A stretch of DNA of 64,000 nt, from assembly GCA_963931925.1 (NCBI GenBank), contig OZ007580.1, positions 4,844,629 through 4,908,628 of the forward strand, given 5' to 3'. The stretch is from Onchidella celtica (taxonomy: Eukaryota > Mollusca > Gastropoda > Systellommatophora > Onchidiidae). Below, piece by piece: positions 48,301-56,085 of the stretch. The translations under genes were made by a program, and so were the position numbers. A model generated the notes under the pieces. It did no database searches. It was not told the origin of the DNA and saw only the letters and a list, made by a program, of their open reading frames with translations. Positions within the stretch are counted from its first letter, which is position 1; each line of letters opens with the position of its first letter.

Positions 48301-50251
48301 CACAGCACTGATGTCACACTGCAATTACCAGTGACTGCACCTCATGCAGGGTGTCAGATGAATGCATGTCAGTGCAGTCAGTGCCATATGTGCATAATCA
48401 CGCTCATAATACCCAGAAAACATGTTTTTAACAAAAATCCACCCAAAGTAGAGTGTCCAGAGCACTTCTGTGAGCTTACACCAGACCACTAAATAGAGAA
48501 AACTGTAGGGTCACATATTTACCTGTGAACTCAAGATGGAAGTTGTGGGGACACAAAACATTGAAACGTTATTCAAGGCAAAATAAAGGAAGTGTCTAGC
48601 GAGACCAGGATTCTGGTCTCCCTAGCCTGTGGTCTTGGGAGACCAAGATCCTGGTCTCTCTAGATTCGGGGCTAGGGAGACCAAGATTTTGGGAGGACTT
48701 CCGAATGCGTTCCATAACCCGACAAGTGCATAGGCATTGTCAGATTGATATAACGACGCGAGGGTCTAGTCAGTTTGTATCATCGAGGCTGTAGGCCGAT
48801 GTTCGTCTGGGTAGTAGTCAGAATGACATATCAGGGAAAGCCGCCGGGGTAGCTATGTACTGTTTTCACTCGGGCTATGGAACGCGGTGTCTACACGAGG
48901 GTGCTTTATCCCCAACAGACAAAGTTGCCGCCATGGCCAGGGCTGGGTGCTGACGCCTGTGAGGGGAAGAGATCGGAAATGATGCGTTCTTTTATTTTAA
49001 AAAATCGAGAAGGAAGGATCCGGCGTAGACATCCTCACTGGCCGGGAAAAATCTTGGTCTTTCTAGCCCCGAGTCTAGAGAGACCAGGATTCTGGTCTCC
49101 TAAGACCACAGGCTAGGGAGACCAGAATCCTGGTCTCTCTAGACACGTCAAACTAACAGGGCTAGGGAGACCAGAATCCTGGTCTCCCTAAACTCGGGGA
49201 CCAGAATACTGGTCTCCCTAGACTCGGGGCTAGGGAGACCAGGATTCTGGTCTCCCTAGCCTCTTCCCAAAACAAAAGCTTAGATAACAGTCATATGCGA
49301 TGTGATGTTGTGATATCTTGATAAGAACGTCACAAAACGTGGATTAGTCACAAAAACACCCTTAAATGAAACTGTATGGAAAAACAAATATGGCTGTGGC
49401 TATTCTTACGGCAGCCGTAAGAATAGAACAGTCGCAAAATGATGACGTAGGGCATAAATACATTGGCTCTGTAACATTTTGAACATCGTGTGCCAGAAAA
49501 GGCCAACCTTACAGCATCAGTTTCCCAACTGATCCTCCTTAGTTAACGGAAGGACTTCTGAATGCGTTCCAGTCCGAGTGAAAACAATACATAGCTACCC
49601 CGGCGGCTTTCCCTGATAGGCCTATATCAATCTGACTACTGCCCAGGCGAACATCGGCCTATGGCCTCGATGATACAAACTGACTAGATCTAGACCCTCA
49701 CGTCGTTACATATCAATCTGACAATCGACTAATATAGCCCACGTAAGTTGGGGTGGGAACAACCGAAAAAGCGCCCCAAGTAGGCCCAGCATTAAGTTGA
49801 ATAACAACCTGCTGTAAGAATAGCCACTCCCAACAAATATTGACTGCACCGACATGCTGACTGCACCTAGTGCATTGACTAGACTCTAGATCTAGATCTA
49901 GAGGATCTAGATCTAGATTCTAATTCGATCCCGAAGCCTAGATCTAGAATCTAGATTCTTTCTACCCCTCTCAAGCAAAACAAAACAAAAAAATCTGCAG
50001 AACTGTCAAAGCTGAAATTGGACGGAACGTGCAGAACTCTTTCTCTAGACTAATCCAAATCTAGAGTCTACATCTTGCCCAATTTCCCATGCGCCATACA
50101 AAATAAACATGCAACAGCAGGATAAACTAACCTTGCAACTCTCATTTTCTTGAGGATTTGAGCAGTATGTCACAGACGCCAGGCCAGGCAAGTAAAATGC
50201 ACTAATTTCCTTCAGCAAGCAGGCTATAAAAGAAAATGTTAAAACCAGCAT
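15330..50251 (-). CDS. TM9SF2: Transmembrane 9 superfamily member 2 (nonaspanin), complete, 18 exons
   Basis: Coding exons in transcript order: 50251-50132, 40752-40685, 40168-40069, 39046-38919, 36615-36486, 34446-34298, 29855-29738, 29431-29352, 27206-27098, 24702-24570, 22862-22801, 21016-20959, 20351-20294, 19432-19273, 18840-18689, 18180-18069, 15992-15821, 15397-15330. All introns are GT-AG, every phase closes, and the product is 658 aa (human TM9SF2 is 663). Residues 1 to about 18 are a signal peptide; [12 protein letters not shown] starts the lumenal domain (to about 297) with conserved FGERI, NYQHHW, TWCY and GFPIGCY. Nine membrane segments follow, roughly at 298-320, 356-385, 392-415, 424-453, 459-488, 518-542, 548-576, 585-608 and 618-650. 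[29 protein letters not shown] and [20 protein letters not shown] are family hallmarks. The C-terminus KVD fits the KxD/E Golgi-retention (COPI) signal. The protein should act in endosome/Golgi membranes in trafficking and glycosylation. TM9SF2 fits better than TM9SF4, 1 or 3 ([27 protein letters not shown]). Intron 1 alone is 9.4 kb. Confidence 0.97.
16242..16550 (-). CDS. Unassigned 102-aa ORF in TM9SF2 intron 16
   Basis: The frame starts [15 protein letters not shown], has an acidic low-complexity centre ([20 protein letters not shown]) and ends with an aromatic-rich tail. Part of the centre comes from AGATCTAG-type repeat DNA (16355-16470), which favours an accidental frame or a transposon remnant. 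An acidic N-terminus like this occurs in piggyBac-type transposases, but no catalytic domain follows. Upstream (16560-16640) lies a promoter-like stretch with CCGGAAATG. Likely not a functional gene. Confidence 0.2.
   Translation of the reverse strand: MKMAFNFLKSLVASGDFHQDNENISTSVDLDEGEDSESDVELDLDDPPRPRSTPDIGLVGDRSRSSEDENEPEEADFKFRNFLTVKIHNAWYQWKGHSILDI
17317..17488. repeat. Perfect 86-bp tandem duplication
   Basis: Unit 17317-17402 is repeated without a difference at 17403-17488 in TM9SF2 intron 16. The lack of divergence indicates a very recent event or an assembly artefact. Confidence 0.92.
19856..20097. mobile_element. 242-bp MITE with GTGGYGCTCCAGGAAAACCC ends
   Basis: The left terminus, GTGGTGCTCCAGGAAAACCC, appears inverted at the right as GGGTTTTCCTGGAGCGCCAC. 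Both sides are flanked by ACAAAT, a likely target duplication. It lies in TM9SF2 intron 13 and has no coding capacity. Confidence 0.75.
21282..22523. mobile_element. hAT-like DNA transposon remnant, about 1.24 kb
   Basis: Ends are CAGGGGTGTAAATG on the left and CATTTACATCCCTG-like (ATTTACATCCCTG) on the right, with GATGATT on both flanks, an almost intact 8-bp duplication typical of hAT. It lies in TM9SF2 intron 11. The interior carries a fragment of a zinc-finger ORF on the minus strand and no full transposase. Confidence 0.75.
21951..22229 (-). pseudogene. Transposon zinc-finger ORF fragment (hAT-associated)
   Basis: The 92-aa frame contains [20 protein letters not shown] followed by [18 protein letters not shown]. 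This resembles the W/C..C zinc-binding modules (substrate C..C..I.YGS.G) at the N-terminus of hAT-family and related transposon proteins. It stops shortly after the motif, lies wholly within the hAT-like element and has no DDE/hATC domain, so it is a remnant. Confidence 0.5.
23522..24291. mobile_element. Second hAT-like element, about 770 bp
   Basis: CAGGGATGTACACAG at the left and TTTACATCCCTG at the right share the terminus of the element at 21282-22523. The flanks share ATCTAA, offset slightly. It lies in TM9SF2 intron 10 and contains an AGATCTAGATCT-rich patch (23880-23945). No clear transposase frame. Confidence 0.55.
24862..25640. mobile_element. piggyBac-like non-autonomous element 1 (TTAA ends)
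   Basis: TTAACCCTCACCCTG at the left and GGGGTATGGGTTAA at the right give the piggyBac signature of a TTAA target with CCC/GGG termini. GC-rich ends surround an AT-rich core; no transposase. TM9SF2 intron 9. Confidence 0.65.
25697..26446. mobile_element. piggyBac-like non-autonomous element 2 (TTAA ends)
   Basis: TTAACCCTTTCGTGTTT is inverted exactly as AAACACGAAAGGGTTAA, a perfect 17-bp inverted end including the TTAA target. Subterminal GGCCGGGTTGAA repeats occur at the right end. TM9SF2 intron 9, only 57 bp from the previous element. Confidence 0.75.
27270..28395. mobile_element. piggyBac-like element 3, family copy A
   Basis: TTAACCCTCCTCCCGCG at the left and GGACTAGGGTTAA at the right, 1.13 kb, in TM9SF2 intron 8. 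It is homologous along its length to 42637-43781. Short frames inside have no recognisable domain. This copy retains most CpGs. Confidence 0.75.
29738..29855 (-). other. TM9SF2: TM9SF2 exon 7 (least conserved lumenal exon)
   Basis: Encodes [19 protein letters not shown] and [14 protein letters not shown]. It is noted separately because a 89-aa plus-strand frame (29738-30007) exactly overlaps it and could mislead; the minus-strand reading matches TM9SF2 (SGEIKIAYTYSV) and splices in phase on both sides. Confidence 0.93.
30152..30830. repeat. Identical 124-bp direct repeats about 0.43 kb apart
   Basis: Positions 30152-30275 and 30707-30830 are identical over 124 bp (starting ATTCTTTTGCATTCGTGTG). 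Each contains GACGAGAAGGTAAG, a good plus-strand donor context. The sequence after copy 1 (CAATCCTCTCCTCCCCC) reappears at 31489 after copy 2 plus about 0.66 kb, so a larger unit was duplicated and then interrupted. Confidence 0.85.
31068..31366. mobile_element. MITE with TAGACCCTTTTCA terminal inverted repeats
   Basis: The left end TAGACCCTTTTCACTTCC is inverted at the right as TGAAAAGGGTCTA. TA lies on each side. About 300 bp, TM9SF2 intron 6. The 99-aa plus-strand frame inside it is explained by this element. Confidence 0.7.
31726..31884 (+). CDS. Possible exon or ORF remnant of a nested plus-strand gene, part 1
   Basis: After a good acceptor (CCCTTTTTCAG) the frame reads [20 protein letters not shown], then [11 protein letters not shown], then [12 protein letters not shown], with amino-acid composition like a real protein. 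It ends at a TGA at 31882-31884. A GT in TATATGTAGG could be a donor, but its phase does not join simply with the next segment. No family was recognised; it may be a decayed transposon protein. Confidence 0.3.
   Translation, partial: FIMDRDILIEEYGQPNLHNIIITSRLVLQFRKDTIKMPKNDINKIIICRMIH
31957..32167 (+). CDS. Possible terminal exon of a nested plus-strand gene or transposon ORF, part 2
   Basis: After GATGTTTTCAG the frame reads [40 protein letters not shown], and [19 protein letters not shown] to a TAA; AATAAA follows at 32196-32201. The composition is strongly protein-like. The FKWP..D....V..L...E pattern vaguely recalls SH3-like C-terminal modules of transposon-encoded proteins in marine invertebrates, which is a guess. 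It lies antisense in TM9SF2 intron 6. Confidence 0.4.
32202..34297. other. Rest of TM9SF2 intron 6, nothing assigned
   Basis: No gene or clear element. It includes a run of about 20 G at 32287-32305. AT-rich, non-repetitive in this window. Confidence 0.5.
35757..36180. mobile_element. Inverted-repeat element with GTCAGTCAAAA..GTGACCRTCGCACA arms
   Basis: The left arm at 35757-35790 (CACGTGTCAGTCAAAA, then CGTGACCGTCGCACAC) is inverted at 36149-36178 (GTGCGATGGTCACATG, then TTTTGACTGAC). A further GTGTCAGTCAAAA occurs at 35579. No target duplication is obvious. The interior has [16 protein letters not shown] before a GT, a chance frame or a decayed transposon start. TM9SF2 intron 5. Confidence 0.5.
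36837..38753. mobile_element. DNA transposon with CACAGCGCCGAA ends, 1.9 kb
   Basis: CACAGCGCCGAAAACCC at the left and GGAATTCGGCGCTGTG at the right; GATT on both flanks as a 4-bp duplication. The CAC start and 4-bp target recall Chapaev-type (CMC) elements, but no transposase survives. Ends are GC-rich and the middle AT-rich. TM9SF2 intron 4. Confidence 0.6.
41372..42189 (+). repeat. Dispersed repeat family R1, copy 1
   Basis: Blocks such as GTGCAGTCAGCACG, TTGTGACCAATTCACGTTTC, TTAGTGGTCTGGTGTAAGCT and a purine-rich AAGAAAGAAGGCAGAGAAG end recur in the same order at 57320-58110 (+) and inverted at about 47640-49400. No coding potential was seen; probably a non-autonomous mobile element. 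The 3' side is cut by the element at 42190. Confidence 0.75.
42637..43781. mobile_element. piggyBac-like element 4, family copy B
   Basis: TTAACCTTTGTCCCACG at the left and GGACGAGGGTTAA at the right, 1.15 kb, same orientation as 27270-28395. Many CpGs of copy A are TpG or CpA here. It is nested inside the inverted-repeat element 42190-46200 in TM9SF2 intron 1. Confidence 0.75.
44754..45958 (+). mobile_element. Solo LTR of a retrotransposon, copy 1
   Basis: 1205 bp starting TGTCACGAGTGGAGTGAG and ending GGGATTTGTGACA, i.e. TG..CA ends, flanked on both sides by CATCC (44749-44753 and 45959-45963), a 5-bp target duplication. AATAAA at 45852-45857 near the 3' side fits an LTR poly(A) signal. 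No internal region, so it is a solo LTR. The family (Gypsy or BEL) cannot be told. Confidence 0.88.
46320..46431. repeat. Poly-C and poly-G tracts
   Basis: A run of about 12 C near 46350 and one of about 20 G near 46412 lie within R1-related sequence. Confidence 0.9.
46858..47081. mobile_element. MITE with GGACTTCCGAATGCGTTCC inverted ends, copy 1
   Basis: GGACTTCCGAATGCGTTCCA at the left returns inverted as TGGAACGCATTCGGAAGTCC at the right, about 224 bp. Related copies are at 48695-48886 and 49552-49732. Confidence 0.85.
47093..47382. mobile_element. 290-bp foldback element with GTGTTCACTGACAAGCCC ends
   Basis: GTGTTCACTGACAAGCCC at the left and GGGCTTGTCAGTGAACAC at the right are exact inverse copies. 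Further paired blocks inside (GTCAGTCAGAAGCT, ACCATTTCCTG) extend the arms to more than 100 bp. Confidence 0.8.
48588..49267. mobile_element. Element whose terminal repeats are arrays of GGTCTCC palindromes
   Basis: The ends GGAAGTGTCTAGCGAGACC and GGTCTCCCTAGCCTCTTCC are inverted. Each arm contains several 20-24-bp perfect palindromes of the type GAGACCAGGATTCTGGTCTC spaced about 45 bp. Block 48591-48690 is inverted at 49050-49147 with roughly 95% identity, so the element is palindromic at two scales. It interrupts R1 copy 3 and holds a younger MITE. No coding region. Confidence 0.75.
48695..48886 (+). mobile_element. MITE with GGACTTCCGAATGCG ends, copy 2, right end truncated
   Basis: The left terminus and interior (TCATCGAGGCTGTAGGCCGA) match copy 1; the right terminus stops after CTATGGAACGC. 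Nested inside the palindrome-ended element 48588-49267. Confidence 0.75.
49552..49732 (-). mobile_element. MITE with GGACTTCCGAATGCG ends, copy 3, inverted and partial
   Basis: One terminus (GGACTTCTGAATGCGTTCC) and the reversed interior (GCCTATGGCCTCGATGATAC) are present; the second terminus is lost near TCAATCTGACA. Confidence 0.7.
49876..49960. repeat. AGATCTAG palindromic tandem patch
   Basis: The hexamer GATCTA is iterated (CTAGATCTAGATCTAGAGG and following). Similar patches lie at 16355-16470, 23880-23945, 41272-41290, 46628-46640 and 57312-57330. Confidence 0.8.
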
Positions 50252-50430
50252 TGTGGGGTTTGCGATATGTGACTGGTTTTCTGTTTACTCAGTGTATTCT
50301 GCGCCCCTTTCCTTGACATGAGACGTTAAGAAATGGCAGACACCGGACACGTCATGTGCTGCATGATGGGAATGTAAACGTCTCGTTTTCAAGGGAAGGA
50401 ATGCATTACAAAATCTATTGTGCAGAACCC
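50252..50430 (-). promoter_or_regulatory. 5' UTR and probable promoter of TM9SF2
   Basis: Sequence directly upstream of the TM9SF2 ATG. No TATA box is evident, as expected for a housekeeping gene. Reading towards the gene it contains CCCATCATGC and CACATGACGTG, the latter resembling a CRE/bZIP half-site. The transcription start cannot be placed from sequence alone. Confidence 0.35.
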
Positions 50431-51250
50431 GGACAAATTTTTTCATCGAATCATCCTGCAGGGCGTGACGCCCACACTAATCAGTGAAACACTCAGGGGA
50501 TAATTTTCTGGTACATTTCTTGACAGGAACTGATATCTAAACTAAATGTAAAGACACCAAAACACAGGGAAAAAATTAGAATCACAACAAAAAAAAAAAG
50601 CCAAGACAACAACAATAATACAACAATAAAAGAAAACAAAAAAAAAAACGAAATCGAAACAGGGAACACCCACAGAGAAATAGGCACAATAATAATGAAT
50701 ATTTTGGAAGGAAAAGGAAACAAAAACACTGTTATTCGGTAGTTCAGATTCGGTTCAGCTGTAATTTGCGTGGCTTTATGTTTACCCATATTGAACTGAG
50801 CTTCAAGTGTGTGTGTAGGCCTACATAGTCTTTGCGTGCACCTAATTATGTGTGCGTATTGGTTCACGCACTTGCATGACACAAGCCTTGATAGAACACG
50901 TTATGACACTTGTGTTTCCTTCCTCATTGTTGAAATATTGTTTCTTATTCCGAGAGAGCAAACCAGTTGTCCAAAGTTGAATAGTTGCAGAGTCATTGTA
51001 AATTGCAAAATGGCTCACAGGCGAGTCCGTCAATTTCCGGTAGTTGATGGTAGAAGGGCACAAAATGTTTTCAGTTACTATGGAAAGATATTTAACCTTC
51101 CATTATATTTATAATTTGTGATTTAATATAAAAAAAGGATACATAAACTCACCTTTTTAAATGGGGAGAGAATGGAAATTGAGCAGAAACTGGCGCTTTG
51201 GGGGGTGGGGAGTGCTTTTTGGGGCAACCTGAGACTGAATCATTAGAGAA
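50431..51250. other. Upstream flank of TM9SF2, nothing assigned
   Basis: AT-rich with an (A/C)AA-rich stretch at 50575-50720. The 129-aa minus-strand frame over that stretch is low-complexity. No promoter-like or coding signal beyond the TM9SF2 upstream region. Confidence 0.5.
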
Positions 51251-51254
51251 TTTA

Positions 51255-53725
51255 CTTGTGAGAGCACGTCTTCCCAAACATTACACCCGTCTATAGCACT
51301 GAGTGAGCAAGTACATCTTATCAAATATATTGTATCAGTCTAGAGAACTGTGAGAACGTCTTCCCAAACACTCAATCGGCCCAGATAACTGTGTGAGCAC
51401 GTCTTCTGAAACATTCTACTAGTCTACAGAACAGTTACTGTGTGAGCAGGTCTTCCCAAACATTCTACTAGTCTACAGAAATCTGTGAGCCCGTTTCCTC
51501 AACATCCTGCCAGTTTAGAGAACTGTGAGAGCAGGTCTTCCCAAACATTCTACCAGTCTACAGAACTCTGTGAGCACGTCTTCCCAAAACATTCTACTAG
51601 TCTAGATAACTCTGTGAGTACGTCTTTCCAAACATTCTACCAGTCTACAGAACTCTGTGAACACGTCTTCCCAAACATTCTACCAGTCTACAGAACTCTG
51701 TGAGCACGTCTTTCCAAACATTCTACCAGTCTAGATAACTCTGTGAGCACGTCTTCCCAAACATTCTACCAGTCTTGATAACTCTGTGAGCACGTCTTCC
51801 CAAACATTCTACCAGTCTAGATAACTCTGTGAGCACGTCTTTCCAAACATTCTACCAGTCCACAGAGCTCTGTGAGCACGTCTTCCCAAACATTCTACCA
51901 GTCTACAGAACTCTGTGAGCACGTCTTCCAAAAACATTCTACTAGTCTACAGAACTCTGTGAGCACGTCTTTCCAAACATTCTACTAGTCTACAGAACTC
52001 TGTGAGTATGTCTTTCCAAACATTCTACCAGTCTAGATAACTCTGTGAGCACGTCTTCCCAAACATTCTACCAGTCTTGATAACTCTGTGAGCACGTCTT
52101 CCCAAACATTCTACCAGTCTAGATAACTCTGTGAGCACGTCTTTCCAAAACATTCAAACATTCTACCAGTCTAGATAAATCTGTAAGCACGTCTTCCCAA
52201 ACATTCTACCAATCTAGATAACGCTGTGAGTACGTTTTCTCAAACTTTCTACCAGTCTAGAGCACGTCCACCCCCCCCCCCCCAAGTATTCTACCAGTCT
52301 TGAGAACTGTGTGAGCACGTCTTCCCAAGCATTATAGCTGTCTAGGGAACTGTGTGAGCTCGTCTTCCGAAATAATTATTGTACCAATCTAGATAACGCT
52401 GAGAGTACTGTCACAAATCCCAGACTGGGAGATGTAATAAGTTATGACAGGACAACAATCACGAACAAACAAGTTTAACACTTAACAGAACAATCCATCA
52501 GACTCACACATTTATTAAACATAATTATACCGATAATAGCGCAATTACATACATTATATTATTGGGATTAACTGCCGTACAACGGCCTTATTCTCACACA
52601 CACTCTCCCTCGGATCCACAACCCGGTAGTTACTCCTAAAGGCACTTCGGCCTCAGCCTCTCCCCTCAGGGTCTTAATAGCACATTAATAATTCACTGGC
52701 ACCGCAGTCTCTCAATATCACCTTCCTATTGTCATACACCTTAGCACTCCCCTAGCACCTCAGCAGGGCAATAACACATTATCATTTCAATAGCCCCTCA
52801 ACATGGCAATAGTACATTATTAGTTCCTAGCCCATCAACATGGCAATAGTACATTATCACATTCACGCTCATATCTACGTCCCTGTCCGTGGCCTGACTG
52901 CCACGACTTTATGTGCCTCTACTGTCCTGCACTGACAGCCTCACTTCTGGCCTATGTGTGGCCTCCGGCCCTATGCTGGCCTATCACCGTAGGCGGCGCT
53001 CTTTGGCCCGACCTCGGCACCTACAAGAATAACATTACATTGGTATAATACCCTACCATTCCTATTCACTCCACCTCTCCTTACAACCCATGAAGCGTAC
53101 ACACAATAGTTCACATTTCACTCACCACACATCTTACGGTAACACACCTCCATCGGAGTACACACTACTCACTCGCGCTACAAATCCATGAACTCACTTT
53201 CATCTATCGCTCATGGCGCACATTGCTATATCCAATATCAAGGACTTCCACATTCCTCACATATACTTATTTACATCATGGTAATAGACGAATATAATAT
53301 AATACAACAATCATAATTATCAATCAACGTTCTACCTACCAGTCATCACTGGAAAAACTCTCTCACTGGCCTCTCGACTGCTCCCCTTATGTCCGCCCGC
53401 TGGGCTCTTACTAGCGTCCGTTCAGTAGGACCTTCTAACTTGCAGTGATAGTAATACAGCGCTTTCGCCTCATTCAGACCCCCACCACTCATAACATGCA
53501 CGCTTTCCTTACTTGTCTTCGTGCGTTAATTTTACTCTCTTCCTTTCACGTCTTTCCCTACGTGTCTGCCGTGAGCCCTTCTTACTCTGCACCCGCTCTG
53601 TAGCAATCCCCTTAATTGCACTCACTCCACTCGTGACAAGTACGTTTTCTCAAACTTTCTATCAGTCTAGATAACTGTGTGAGCACGTCTTCCCAAGCAT
53701 TCTACCAGTCTAGAGAACGTTATTT
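51255..53725. repeat. 43-bp satellite array, interrupted by a solo LTR
   Basis: Period 43 bp; core CTGTGAGCACGTCTTCCC then AAACATTCTACCAGTCT, ending AGATAACT or ACAGAACT. About 27 units before 52404 and two after 53639. Copies alternate between two ends (TAGATAA and TACAGAA), which indicates higher-order structure. Confidence 0.95.
52409..53638 (-). mobile_element. Solo LTR of a retrotransposon, copy 2, inside a satellite array
   Basis: 1230 bp, same family as 44754-45958 in opposite orientation: the plus strand begins TGTCACAAATCCCAGACTGG and ends CACTCCACTCGTGACA. Flanked by AGTAC duplications (52404-52408 and 53639-53643). A minus-strand AATAAA is at 52511-52516. The insertion splits the 43-bp satellite. 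Confidence 0.88.
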
Positions 53726-54540
53726 TGTATTTCAGTCTGTGCTAGTACGAAAATAACCAAACCAAACCAAACAAAACAAAACAAAACAAAAAACAAACAA
53801 ACAAACAAACATAAATATCATGGCTGGAAGTTTGTGAAATATTGTAAACTTATGGAAGAGTCAGGGATTATCACAGAATTCTCCTTTATTCACTCATTAC
53901 TTTTCTGCACCCAGACAGACCAACATGATACCGTACATAAGACAGTATTTCTATTACCTAGACTGCACCAGTGAGAAAGCCCAGTCAAGAAATCCATAGT
54001 TTGATGTTTCCAATTTCTCTCAGTCTGTCCATGCTCTCTTCTTTCCCCAGTGACAGACCTACAGTTTTGGGACCGTGAAGCCTGAACTGTTATGACGCCC
54101 CTTCGCCCCCAGCAACAATAGGGCAACATCCGAACTTCCTTTCATTAATAACACGTTTTTTCAAGGCCCTTCTGGGGATTAGGGGTCCTGGAGTATACGC
54201 TTCATCAGTTTCATAGTAGATCAGCCACTGTCTTTCTCGAAAACTCTTAGTGTCTCTTGTATCTTTGACTAGTTGTCTTCACCTCCTCCGCCTGGATCTC
54301 TCATTCTCTTCCTCACCACTGGCTATTCCCTTATAATTATGTGGCCCATTCTTGGTTTCGTTTCATTTGACGTCACAGAAATTGTGCTCCTACGAAAAGG
54401 CTGATCACGCCTACTCATATAAGATTGGCTGTAATTCAAAAAAGAACGAAAGATGTAGCCTTTGAATTTCAGACGAAGGCTGAAATAAAATTCAAAATTT
54501 CGTAATGACATACGTTTTGTGAAACAAACCAATAAACAAA
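53726..54540. other. Unassigned intergenic sequence
   Basis: Starts with an (AAACA)n stretch at 53757-53812. No gene is recognised; the frames present lack similarity to known families. Confidence 0.5.
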
Positions 54541-54559
54541 TGTACAGAATTCAAAGTTC

Positions 54560-54980
54560 CATACGTCTTTGGCTATTTATCCAGTGTCCATACGTTTGTG
54601 TTCAATCTGTAGCTATTTGTCCAGTATCCATTCGTTTGTGTCCAGTCTGTAACTATTTGTCCAGTATCCATTCGTTTGTGTCTAATCTGTGACTATTTGT
54701 CCAATATCCATTCGCTTGTGTCTAATCTGTGGCTATTTACCCAGTATCCTTTCGTTTGTGTCTAATCTGTGGCTATTTATCCAGTATCCATTCGTTTGTG
54801 TCTAACTTGTAGCTATTTGTCCACTATCCATTCGTTTGTACCTAATCTGTGGCTATTTACCCAGTATACATTCGTTAGTATCTAACTTGTAGCTATTTGT
54901 CCACTATCCATTCATTTGTGTCTAATCTGTCCAGTATCTATTCGTTTGTGTCTAATCTGTGGCTATTTGTCCTGCGCCCA
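54560..54980. repeat. 40-bp minisatellite, about 10 units
   Basis: The unit TCCAGTATCCATTCGTTTGT followed by GTCTAATCTGTGGCTATTTG repeats every 40 bp with roughly 10% divergence between units. Confidence 0.92.
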
Positions 54981-55785
54981 CCATATTGTGTCAGGACTAC
55001 AGAAGACCCATGCTTAGGAATCACTCCAGATGGAAACACCAATATATTTTGTGTACACATGAACACTATAGTTCCTCCTTTATGTCCAACATGAAAGAAA
55101 ATGTTAACTATTTTAAGTTACGATCAGTGGTGAACCTACATTTTTGGAACCCTATTGCTTGAACTGCTATTGGGCCCTTTCGGAACTAGCAACGACATGG
55201 CCAGCATCCAAAATTCACCCACTTAAGGCAGTTTCATCAATACCCCTCCGGAATCAGGGACGTAATATCGTGGGCACTGGAATATTTCCTGAGATGAAAT
55301 ATTTTGTGTCCAGAGTCTGAATGTTACATGAATTGACTGTTATCTGCGCGTGGCTATAAAACATTGAATGGTGAAGATGTGGGAGACAAAGTGAAATCTA
55401 TTCTTAATTTTGCTTTTAAGGTTCTGAGTTTGATGAGGATCCCATGCCGACCCCACCCATCCCACCCACTCCCTCGCTCACCATGAGCATGAACATAACA
55501 TATTTGGAGCTAAGGAACCGAAAATAGATCAGCAAATATTGAAAAGTAAAGACCACCAGAAAGAGAGAAGTGCCACCAGGAAGCATCCCTTTGCATAGAA
55601 TTTTCATGGGGTTGGTAAGATTACCATAGGGGCGAATTCCCTACATCGTCGTAACCAGTGGTGCTACGTAGGAAAGATGTCATTCCTCTGTGCAAACGAC
55701 GTCAGTCCTAAGCATCGGATTTCCTTAGAGTTGCTGGCTGAGTAGGGGCCACCCACAAAGTACAATATACCCTCCCCACCCCCGA
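54981..55785. other. Unassigned intergenic sequence
   Basis: No coding or mobile signature recognised. Confidence 0.45.
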
Positions 55786-56085
55786 CACCATGTGCGCTTT
55801 CATATCTCTGACACCCCCCTCCCCCCGCCGCCCCCTCTCTACCCCCCGATACCACGTACGCTTTTCAGACCTCTGGCCCCCCGCCCCCGTCCCCCATTCC
55901 ATGTACGCTTTTCATACCTCTGACATCCCTCCCCCACCGTGTACGCTTTTCATACCTCTGACCCCCCTACGCCCCCCCCCCACACACACACATACACCAT
56001 GTACGCTTTTCATACCTCTGACATCCCCCCTCCCCACCGACATTCTACGTAAGCTTTTCATAGCTTTGAAAATCCCCCCCCCCCC
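55786..56085. repeat. C-rich imperfect tandem repeat
   Basis: Five or six units of ACGCTTTTCATACCTCTGAC followed by a variable CCCTCCCC tract, about 40-60 bp each. Frames over it on both strands are artefacts. A related single piece lies at 58600-58670. Confidence 0.9.

Larger units (their letters stand above)
47640..49400 (-). repeat. Dispersed repeat family R1, copy 3, inverted and interrupted
   Basis: Minus-strand version of R1: AGCTTACACCAGACCACTAA, ACCTGTGAACTCAAGATGGA and, after an insertion at 48588-49267, AAGCTTAGATAACAG and TGATAAGAACGTCAC. The insertion point falls in a GGCAAAATA..AAGCTT stretch that is continuous in copy 2. Confidence 0.7.

Noticed and set aside
51255-52400. Regular repeats that might be mistaken for a CRISPR array
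   Set aside because: The repeats are head-to-tail without unique spacers, in a eukaryotic genome; this is a satellite.
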